A DNA stretch of 50,127 nucleotides. Origin: Pseudomonas agarici (lineage in GTDB: Bacteria > Pseudomonadota > Gammaproteobacteria > Pseudomonadales > Pseudomonadaceae). This document shows, piece by piece, positions 16,725 through 23,304 of the stretch (within the stretch, counting starts at the first letter, position 1; each line of letters opens with the position of its first letter). The translations under genes were made by a program, and so were the position numbers. The stretch covers positions 1 through 50,127 of the forward strand of contig NZ_FOAR01000034.1 of assembly GCF_900109755.1 (NCBI RefSeq). The letters are read 5' to 3'. The notes under the pieces were generated by a model. That model searched no databases. It was given only the letters and a program-made list of their open reading frames with translations, and had not been told where the DNA came from.

Positions 16725-16981
16725 CTGCTCCGGCCTGCAAAAGGTCGCCGCTGCAAACGCTGAAGTCCGGTGCCGGTTGCTGTCCTGGACGACGGCAGGC
16801 AGTGTTTTTCCCCTCCTGCGACCGACTCAAAAACGCCGAGCCTGTGTAGTCCATAGCGTGGGCTTAGAAGCTTTTGCGCACAAGCCGACCAAAGAACCAC
16901 GCTTTTCCTACTGACCGCTACACTCTTTTTAGGCTTGCCTACTCTCGTTAACGCAGCGTTCGGCCATCGCAAGGAGGCTTG
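16725..16981. other. Intergenic region before the TfoX-like gene
   Basis: About 255 bp. I see no gene, repeat or clear promoter here. The only clear signal is AAGGAGG at its right end, the ribosome site of the next gene. Confidence 0.5.
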
Positions 16982-17254
16982 ATGAACGATGAACTGCAAC
17001 ACCTGAAGAACCTTGGCAAGACGTCGGCGCAATGGCTGCACGCTGTGGGTATCCACAGCGCATCGGATCTACGTCGATTAGGGGCAGTGGATGCCTATCG
17101 AGCAGTAAAAACCCGCGGATTCAGGGCCTCGAAAGTGCTGCTGTACGCCATTGAGGGCGCGCTGATGGACATTCACTGGAATGACATCCCGCTAGAGCGC
17201 AAAGAAGCCTTGAATAGACAACTGGAAGCAATATCGTCACGGCATAGGAATTGA
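16982..17254 (+). CDS. TfoX C-terminal-like helix-hairpin-helix protein
   Basis: A 90-residue protein matching only the C-terminal TfoX/Sxy domain: LKNLGKTSAQWLHAVGI, then LRRLGAVDAYRAVKTRGF, a helix-hairpin-helix arrangement. Full-length TfoX (competence activator) proteins have an extra N-terminal domain that is absent here; stand-alone C-terminal forms are frequent. I choose ATG 16982, right after a strong AAGGAGG; an adjacent TTG three bases upstream is also possible. The function is unknown, with DNA binding plausible. Confidence 0.8.
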   Translation: MNDELQHLKNLGKTSAQWLHAVGIHSASDLRRLGAVDAYRAVKTRGFRASKVLLYAIEGALMDIHWNDIPLERKEALNRQLEAISSRHRN

Positions 17255-17456
17255 TTATGCAGCTTTGTCATGTATCTATCGGGAGTCATCGAAGCACGTC
17301 GATGAATTGATCAATCGCCCGCAGAGCATGCCCATTCGATGACTGGAAGGTCTGCCGCCCTGTGGCGGAGCGCTTGAGGTCGCACAGACCCAGGGCCTCT
17401 GCGACATGGCCCAATGGCCTGATAAGCGTCGGCGACGGGCGGTTGAGAAAAACCTA
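17255..17456. other. Intergenic region upstream of the PrrF promoter
   Basis: About 200 bp between the TfoX-like gene and the PrrF promoter. I see no supported gene or repeat in it. Confidence 0.5.
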
Positions 17457-17484
17457 TTGACTTACAAATGATAATCGTTATGAT
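17457..17484 (+). promoter_or_regulatory. PrrF promoter
   Basis: TTGACT, 16 nt, TATGAT. A Fur box overlaps the spacer and -10 completely, the classical repressor position. Predicted start near 17491. Confidence 0.85.
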
Positions 17485-17488
17485 TATC
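17470..17488 (+). promoter_or_regulatory. Fur box
   Basis: GATAATCGTTATGATTATC, a 19-bp near-palindrome closely matching the Fur consensus GATAATGATAATCATTATC. It covers the PrrF promoter, so Fe-Fur should block transcription when iron is sufficient. Confidence 0.93.
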
Positions 17489-17490
17489 AC

Positions 17491-17605
17491 AACTGATCGC
17501 AAGATCGGTTGGATTTTCTGGAAGGTCCTTGGTTCGGACGCTCAGATTATCTCCTCATCAGGCTAATCACGGTTATTGACCCGGCTTTTTGCCGGGTCTT
17601 TTTTT
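17491..17605 (+). ncRNA. prrF: PrrF iron-responsive small RNA
   Basis: About 115 nt, ending in a strong terminator (GACCCGGC, T loop, GCCGGGTC, seven Ts). The core CTCCTCATCAGGCTAATCAC at 17551-17570 is the conserved PrrF seed that pairs with sodB and other iron-protein mRNAs; PrrF works with Hfq to spare iron. Length and terminator match known PrrF RNAs. Only one copy is here, whereas P. aeruginosa has two in tandem. It lies between the TfoX-like gene and deoC. Confidence 0.95.
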
Positions 17606-17782
17606 GCCAGCCCGGCAATGAGCGGTCGCCTGGATACGACTGATCCGGGTGAATCCTGAGATGAGCACGCTGATCAATGGCGCGGTCGAGAAAAACCGCT
17701 GCGGGCACGGCCCCGCAAGCCGGGCGGCGTAACAGGGGGATGCTCTACCAAAGGCGCTCCCAGGGCCGATCCCGGAGAAAAC
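17606..17782. other. Intergenic region between PrrF and deoC
   Basis: About 180 GC-rich bases between the PrrF terminator and the convergent deoC stop. I see no supported feature. Confidence 0.5.
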
Positions 17783-18574
17783 TCAGTGCCGGCCACGGCG
17801 TTTTGTCGGAGGCATCGCCGACCACTCCAGTTGTGCCAGCAATTCGTCCAGTAGCCCCGAGGCGCCCAGGCGCAGGTGATCGGCGTTGACCCAATTCTCG
17901 CCGAAACGGGCGTTCGTCAACTCGATGTAGGTTCGTGCGTCATCGAAGGTACGAATCCCGCCCGCCACCTTCAAGCCCACCTGCCCACCCCGCTCCGCTA
18001 TGGCTTCAAGCATGATCCGCGCAGCCTGCTCCGTGGCGTTGACCAGGACCTTGCCGGTGCTGGTCTTGAGAAAATCGGCGCCAGCGGCAATCGCGTCCTG
18101 GCTGGCCAGGCGAATCATTTGCGGATCGCGCAGCTCGCCGGTTTCCAAAATCGCCTTGAGCCTGGCCCGGCCCGCGCACAATTCGCGGCAGGCCGAAACC
18201 ATGGTCCTGCCTGTCTGTGTATCGCCCATCAATAGCGAACGATAGGGATAGACCAGGTCCACCTCGTCCGCGCCGGCCTTGAGTACCGCCTCCACTTCCG
18301 AGACAGCCGCCGCCACATTCGGCCCACCATAGGGAAAATTGGCCACCGTGGCCACCCGTATCCCTGGCGCATTGAGCTTGTCCAGCGTCTTGCGGGCCAG
18401 GGTCACGAAGCGCGGGAAGACACAGACCGCCGCTACAGGCCCGAAGGGCGTCACGGCCCGCCGGCAGAGCGAGATGATTCGCTCGGCATCGTCATCATTG
18501 TTCAAAGAGGTCAGGTCGAGCAGGCCGATAGCCTGACGCGCCAGTTGCTGATCCGCTCGATTAATCTGCTTCAT
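17783..18574 (-). CDS. deoC: Deoxyribose-phosphate aldolase
   Basis: A cytosolic class I aldolase splitting 2-deoxyribose-5-phosphate to glyceraldehyde-3-phosphate and acetaldehyde in deoxynucleoside breakdown. The 263-residue protein is of the E. coli type. The Schiff-base lysine lies in GADFLKTSTGK and the second lysine in VGLKVAGGIR. I choose ATG 18574 because GGGAG sits six bases upstream; a GTG 12 bases earlier would put the ribosome site inside the gene. No other deo genes are adjacent. Confidence 0.94.
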   Translation of the reverse strand: MKQINRADQQLARQAIGLLDLTSLNNDDDAERIISLCRRAVTPFGPVAAVCVFPRFVTLARKTLDKLNAPGIRVATVANFPYGGPNVAAAVSEVEAVLKAGADEVDLVYPYRSLLMGDTQTGRTMVSACRELCAGRARLKAILETGELRDPQMIRLASQDAIAAGADFLKTSTGKVLVNATEQAARIMLEAIAERGGQVGLKVAGGIRTFDDARTYIELTNARFGENWVNADHLRLGASGLLDELLAQLEWSAMPPTKRRGRH

Positions 18575-18586
18575 GTTTGCTCCCAC

Positions 18587-19001
18587 ATCCGATCATTGCA
18601 TCAACGTGACAAATCATCTGAAGTTCAAACCCTCAGACGACGCGAAACACGCGCAGCCGATACAATAAAGGACTGATCCGAACGAAATCACAGCGAGCCA
18701 AAGACAAGGACCTGGACTACATCAAAATAGGAAGATTCTCTATATGAGCAGTGTCAGCGCGCGATGATCAGGGGATGACCACGCTCCGGATGAGGCAGCA
18801 CGGTGCTTCCAGACAGCACACCGCGTTGAGCATGTCGGGCCGCAGGACCTGCTTAGGGAAGTCAAGGGCATGTGGGCGTCCCATTTCCAAGAGTCACAAG
18901 CGGTCAGTAACGCCGCTCAGGGGCTTGTGGCGCCGAAATTGCCTCACAGAACTAACCACTCAGGCCCTTTTAAAGGCAAGACAGGCTGCCAAAGGATCAA
19001 C
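18587..19001. other. Intergenic region between deoC and the Rieske gene
   Basis: About 415 bp. I see short open frames but none with a convincing start or coding character. The last 20 bases hold AAAGGA, the ribosome site of the Rieske gene. Confidence 0.5.
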
Positions 19002-19319
19002 ATGAAGTTTCTCTGTACGTCACATACCCTCGCCGACAACAGCAGCCGTGGTTTCGAAGTGGATGGCAGGCCGGTGCTCGCGGTACGCCGCGAAGGTCGA
19101 GTGTATCTCTATCAGAATCGCTGCCCGCATAGGGGCATTGCGCTGGAATGGCGACCCGACCAGTTTCTCGACGCCAGTGCCAGCCTGATCCAGTGCGCCA
19201 CCCATGGGGCACTGTTCCTGATCGAAAGCGGCGAATGTGTGGCAGGGCCTTGTGTCGGACAGTCGCTGCTGGCGCTGCCCTGCCGGGAAGATGCCGAGGG
19301 CATCTGGGTCCAGGCCTGA
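19002..19319 (+). CDS. Small Rieske [2Fe-2S] protein
   Basis: A 105-residue stand-alone Rieske domain. The cluster ligands are Cys41-x-His43 (RCPHRG) and Cys65-x2-His68 (QCATHGALF), followed by the usual glycine-rich turn. It resembles soluble Rieske ferredoxins that feed oxygenases or nitrite-reductase-type enzymes, but no partner is adjacent. ATG 19002 has AAAGGA six bases upstream; an open frame back to 18870 is not needed. It converges on sfsA with four bases between the stops. Confidence 0.9.
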   Translation: MKFLCTSHTLADNSSRGFEVDGRPVLAVRREGRVYLYQNRCPHRGIALEWRPDQFLDASASLIQCATHGALFLIESGECVAGPCVGQSLLALPCREDAEGIWVQA

Positions 19320-19323
19320 GCCG

Positions 19324-20031
19324 TCAGAGCAGCACCGGCAAACGCCGATCAACCCGCACTTGCTCCACGCTGAGGCTGACCCCATAGGCAAGCACCTCGA
19401 CGCCAGCGGCCACCGCCTCGCCTAGCGCATCGGCATAGGCCGGATCGATCTCCCGGGCCGGCCGCACCGCCTCGATCCCCGTCAGGTTGACGCAATACAG
19501 TTGCACTGCCCGCACGCCTTCCCGGGCCAAGCTGGCCAACTCGCGCAGATGCTTGGCGCCACGCTGGGTGACCGCATCTGGAAAGGCGGCCACAGCTGTT
19601 CCGTCATAGCCGAGGGTGACGCTTTTTACCTCGACAAACGCCGACTCCGCTAGGTAGTCCAGGCGAAAGTCGATCCGGCTGCTTTCCTGGCCATAAGCGA
19701 CCTCGCGCTTGAGCCCGGTAAAGCCGTTGAGTTCGACGATCAGTCCGGCGTGCAAGGCTTCTTCAACCAGCGGATTGGCCCGCGCCGTGTTGACACACGC
19801 CAGCCGCCCTTGAGGGGTCTGGCTTATTTCCCAGGTGCCGGGCAATTTGCGCTTGGGGTCGTTGGAGCGACTGAACCAGACCTGCCCACCGTCAACCATG
19901 CAGTTGAGCATCGAGCCAGTATTGGGACAGTGGATCGTCAGCAATTCGCCAGAGGCGGTTTCGATATCTGCCAGGAATCGCTTGTAGCGCCTGATCAGCC
20001 GTCCTTCTTCGAGTGCGGGGGAAAAACGCAT
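19324..20031 (-). CDS. sfsA: SfsA family protein (DNA/RNA nuclease)
   Basis: A 235-residue SfsA protein, starting MRFSPALEEGRLIRRYKRFL. It carries the HCPNTGSM block and the nuclease-like core RIDFRLDYL ... AFVEVKSVTL (D and ExK of a PD-(D/E)xK fold). E. coli SfsA was first seen as affecting maltose genes and later assigned to the nuclease superfamily. I choose ATG 20031, which overlaps the TGA of the upstream aminotransferase gene (TGATG), over a TTG four codons earlier. Confidence 0.93.
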   Translation of the reverse strand: MRFSPALEEGRLIRRYKRFLADIETASGELLTIHCPNTGSMLNCMVDGGQVWFSRSNDPKRKLPGTWEISQTPQGRLACVNTARANPLVEEALHAGLIVELNGFTGLKREVAYGQESSRIDFRLDYLAESAFVEVKSVTLGYDGTAVAAFPDAVTQRGAKHLRELASLAREGVRAVQLYCVNLTGIEAVRPAREIDPAYADALGEAVAAGVEVLAYGVSLSVEQVRVDRRLPVLL

Positions 20032-21203
20032 CAGCCTTGCCAACTCCGCAACCCACGGGCAATCCGCTCCACCGCTTCCTGCAATCGCGGCAGGCTTTGG
20101 GTGTAGGCGAAACGCACATGTTGGCCGGATAGGTGACGACCAAAATCCAGCCCCGGAGTGAACGCCACATACTCGGTTTCGAGGAAATGCTCGCAGAACG
20201 CGAAGGCATCGCCGCCAAAGGCGCTGACATCCGCATACAGATAGAAGGCCCCTTCAGGCTCCACCGCGATCCCGAACCCGAGCTCGCGCAACGCAGGCAG
20301 AAGGAAATCCCGACGACGGCGGAACTCGGCGCGACGCTCTTCGAGGATGCTCAGAGTCCGCGGCTCGAAGCATGCCAGGGCAGCATACTGAGCCATGCTC
20401 GGCGCGCTGATGTAGAGGTTCTGCGCCAGTTTTTCCAGATCGGCCACGGCTTCGGGTGGCGCCACCAGCCAGCCCAGGCGCCAACCGGTCATGCCGAAAT
20501 ATTTGGAAAAGCTATTAAGGACAAAGGCGCTGTCGTCGACTTCCAGCACACTGGCAGCGTCGCAGCCATACGTCAGACCGTGATAGATCTCATCGACCAC
20601 CAGATGGCCATTATGCGCTTTGATCGCCCTCGACAACCCCGCCAGTTCGTCACGGTTCAGCAACGTGCCGGTTGGATTGGCCGGTGACGCGACCAGGGCA
20701 CCGACGCTGTCTTCGTTCCAATGCCGATCCAGCAGTTCGCCAGTCAGTTGATAACGCACCTCCGGTCCGACCGGTACTAGCTGCGCCGCCCCCTCCACCA
20801 AGCGTAAGAAGTGGCGATTGCATGGGTAGCCGGGGTCGGCCAGGAGCCAGTGTTTCCCCGGGTCCACCAGTAGGCTGCTAGCCAGCAACAATGCCCCGGA
20901 GCCGCCGGGGGTGACCAGAATGCGCTGCGGGTCGACGCTCACACCATACCGCTTCTGATAGAAGCCGGCGATCGCCTCACGCAGCTCCGGCAGGCCGCGA
21001 GCCGCGAGGTAGCGGGTCTTGCCTGCGGCCAGGGCGGCCTGGCCGGCCTGGATGATCGGCTCCGCCGTGGTGAAGTCCGGCTCGCCGATCTCAAGGTGAA
21101 TCACATCGTGCCCGACCGCCTGCAATTCATTGGCGCGTGCCAGCAGGGCCATCACGTGGAACGGTTCGATCGCGCGGCTACGCGCACTGTAGGGCTGAGC
21201 CAT
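20031..21203 (-). CDS. Class I/II pyridoxal-phosphate aminotransferase
   Basis: A 390-residue fold-type I aminotransferase. The PLP lysine is in LNSFSKYFGMTGWRLGW, with SPANPTGT as the substrate-binding block and VDEIYHGLTYG as the PLP-ring aspartate region. An N-terminal helix follows the MAQPYSARSRAIEPFHVM start. Aspartate or aromatic amino acids are likely substrates but cannot be told from sequence. It is coupled to sfsA by the TGATG overlap, an arrangement I also recall from other Pseudomonas next to dksA. Confidence 0.9.
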   Translation of the reverse strand: MAQPYSARSRAIEPFHVMALLARANELQAVGHDVIHLEIGEPDFTTAEPIIQAGQAALAAGKTRYLAARGLPELREAIAGFYQKRYGVSVDPQRILVTPGGSGALLLASSLLVDPGKHWLLADPGYPCNRHFLRLVEGAAQLVPVGPEVRYQLTGELLDRHWNEDSVGALVASPANPTGTLLNRDELAGLSRAIKAHNGHLVVDEIYHGLTYGCDAASVLEVDDSAFVLNSFSKYFGMTGWRLGWLVAPPEAVADLEKLAQNLYISAPSMAQYAALACFEPRTLSILEERRAEFRRRRDFLLPALRELGFGIAVEPEGAFYLYADVSAFGGDAFAFCEHFLETEYVAFTPGLDFGRHLSGQHVRFAYTQSLPRLQEAVERIARGLRSWQG

Positions 21204-21607
21204 TAGCCTTCCTTGATGGTTCCTTGATCGGGGGGCAACATTCGATTCTACCCAACCTTGACCCCGCGAGCCTGTAAAACAACCTTGATGCCACGGTTGT
21301 CCTGGGTTAAAGCAATGCGACGATACGCCCAGAATTGACTAAAATGAAGATTCAACCACCTCATCGATCAACCCCTCACGGTGCCGAAACAACCGTGAAA
21401 CCTATTGATACGATACTAGCCGACGAAGGTGCCGTCGAGGATCGCCAGAAACTAAAGAGCCCGGCCCGCATCACAAGGCTCGACAACCGGGAGTGGCGCA
21501 CCCTGATTCGATCTGGTAAGTTCGCCCGCTTGCAGCCGCAGGGCCGGCAGGTGTCGGTGATGTTGAAATTCTGCGCAATGGATTAGAAGAGTAGAGGCGG
21601 TCCATTC
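21204..21607. other. dksA upstream region with a doubtful 83-codon ORF
   Basis: About 400 bp. A frame from 21335 (TTG) or 21344 (ATG) to 21586 would give a charged 80-83-residue peptide with partly coding-like codons, but no ribosome site is convincing. It may be a long dksA leader. I see no clear sigma-70 promoter. Confidence 0.4.
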
Positions 21608-22054
21608 ATGCCCACCCAAGCAAAGCAGCAAAGCACTGAGCAAAAGATCAGCGGCTTCGAACCCTATGTCGAAGGCAAGGACGAGGAGTACATGGGCGAG
21701 CCCATGCGCAAGCACTTCACCAAGATCCTGCAGAAGTGGAAGCAGGACTTGATGCAGGAAGTCGACCGCACCGTTGACCACATGAAAGATGAAGCGGCCA
21801 ACTTTCCCGATCCCGCCGACCGCGCCAGCCAGGAAGAGGAATTCAGCCTCGAACTGCGCGCCCGCGACCGCGAGCGCAAGCTGATCAAGAAGATCGACAA
21901 GACCCTGCAGCTCATCGAGGACGAAGAGTATGGCTGGTGCGAGTCTTGTGGCGTCGAGATCGGTATTCGTCGACTGGAAGCCCGACCGACCGCCGACATG
22001 TGCGTCGACTGCAAGACCCTTGCAGAGATCAAGGAAAAACAGGTCGGCAAGTAG
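21608..22054 (+). CDS. dksA: RNA polymerase-binding transcription factor DksA
   Basis: A 148-residue DksA. It binds RNA polymerase through the secondary channel and, with ppGpp, lowers rRNA and raises amino-acid promoters. The coiled-coil (about residues 35-108) ends in the acidic tip (DPADRASQEEEF), and the zinc finger CESCG ... CVDCK (two CxxC pairs) is complete, so this is the canonical zinc form. It ends in a strong terminator before gluQ. The three rrn promoters in this window, with a GC-only discriminator on the proximal one, are expected targets. Confidence 0.98.
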   Translation: MPTQAKQQSTEQKISGFEPYVEGKDEEYMGEPMRKHFTKILQKWKQDLMQEVDRTVDHMKDEAANFPDPADRASQEEEFSLELRARDRERKLIKKIDKTLQLIEDEEYGWCESCGVEIGIRRLEARPTADMCVDCKTLAEIKEKQVGK

Positions 22055-22072
22055 TCCCTGCCGGACTGAACG

Positions 22073-22100
22073 AACGGAGCGTTGGAACGCTCCGTTTTCG
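22073..22100 (+). terminator. dksA terminator
   Basis: AACGGAGCGTT, GG loop, AACGCTCCGTT, followed by TTCGTTTCTG. An 11-bp perfect stem 18 bases after the dksA stop. Confidence 0.88.
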
Positions 22101-22150
22101 TTTCTGCGTTTTCTGGCACTGCCCTCTACGGATTCAGTATCCTGCGACTT

Positions 22151-23050
22151 ATGACTGCCATCACCACCTCAGCCGCTTATATCGGACGCTTCGCCCCCAC
22201 TCCCAGCGGACACATGCACTTCGGTTCGCTGGTCGCGGCACTGGCCTCCTACCTGGATGCTCGCTCGGTCGGCGGCCGCTGGCTGCTGCGCATGGAAGAC
22301 CTCGACCCGCCACGGGAGGTCCTCGGCGCCCAGGCCTCGATCCTCAATACGCTGGAACGCTATGGCATGGAGTGGGACGGCGAAATGATCCGCCAGAGCG
22401 ATCGTCATGAAGTCTACGCCCACGTACTCAATCGCCTGTTCAGCCAGGGTCTGGCCTACGCCTGTACCTGCTCGCGCAAAGCACTGGAAGCCTATGACGG
22501 CATCTATCCCGGTCTGTGTCGCAACCTCGGGCACGATATCGACAATGCGGCCATCCGCCTGCGTGCCCCGGAGTTGAGCTACAGCTTCCAGGACCGGGTA
22601 CAGGGCCAATTCCGCCAGCACCTGGGTCGTGACGTCGGCGACTTTGTGATCCGTCGCCGCGATGGGCTCTACGCCTACCAACTGGCGGTGGTGCTCGACG
22701 ATGCCTGGCAAGGCGTGACCGATATCGTGCGCGGTGCCGACCTGCTGGACTCGACACCGCGCCAGCTCTACCTGCAGGAGTTGCTGGGGTTACCACAGCC
22801 GCGTTACCTGCATGTCCCGCTGATTATCCAGCCGGACGGCAACAAGCTCGGCAAGTCCTATCGCTCTCCGCCGCTGACCGCCGATCAGGCCACTCCGTTG
22901 CTGATGCGGGCCCTGCGGACACTGGGACAGACACCGCCTGCCATACTGGAGCAGGCCACGCCCAGGGAAGTCCTCGATTGGGGAATCCGCCATTGGGATG
23001 CCACACTGATTCCCAGGGTCGCGACCCTGGACGAAACGCAATTGCGCTGA
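22151..23050 (+). CDS. gluQ: Glutamyl-Q tRNA(Asp) synthetase
   Basis: A 299-residue GluRS paralogue without the anticodon-binding domain. It attaches glutamate to queuosine at position 34 of tRNA-Asp. The class I signature appears as GHMHFGS (HIGH-like) and KLGKS (KMSKS-like), with a zinc-binding cluster CTCSRKALEAYDGIYPGLC. I choose ATG 22151 over upstream in-frame codons because similarity starts at YIGRFAPTPSG. It is 77 bp before cbrX, and the dksA-gluQ order is typical of Pseudomonas. Confidence 0.95.
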   Translation: MTAITTSAAYIGRFAPTPSGHMHFGSLVAALASYLDARSVGGRWLLRMEDLDPPREVLGAQASILNTLERYGMEWDGEMIRQSDRHEVYAHVLNRLFSQGLAYACTCSRKALEAYDGIYPGLCRNLGHDIDNAAIRLRAPELSYSFQDRVQGQFRQHLGRDVGDFVIRRRDGLYAYQLAVVLDDAWQGVTDIVRGADLLDSTPRQLYLQELLGLPQPRYLHVPLIIQPDGNKLGKSYRSPPLTADQATPLLMRALRTLGQTPPAILEQATPREVLDWGIRHWDATLIPRVATLDETQLR

Positions 23051-23127
23051 CGGCTCTTGCAGGTTGGCGCCCATCCGTTACCATCGCCGCACGTTTTCGG
23101 ACACGCCTATAAAAAAGAGAGGCCAGG

Positions 23128-23304
23128 ATGTACATCTATCGATTGGTCCTGCTTCTGGTAGTCGGGATCTACCTGTTCTCGCCAGCGATCATGGATTGGT
23201 GGATCGATGCGACTGGCGCCTGGTACCGGCCCTATCTGCTCTGGTTGATTCTGATCGTCGTGACTTTCATCCTGCAGAGCCAAAAAGATGCCGATGAGCT
23301 TTAG
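23128..23304 (+). CDS. cbrX: CbrX, small membrane protein translationally coupled to CbrA
   Basis: A 58-residue protein with two hydrophobic segments (about residues 5-22 and 36-49) joined by a loop with two or three Trp. ATG 23128 follows AGAGAGGCC. Its last 17 bases overlap the cbrA start at 23288, so cbrA translation is likely coupled to it. The position directly upstream of cbrA, the size and the overlap match the cbrX gene described in Pseudomonas. Its role beyond coupling is unclear. Confidence 0.88.
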   Translation: MYIYRLVLLLVVGIYLFSPAIMDWWIDATGAWYRPYLLWLILIVVTFILQSQKDADEL

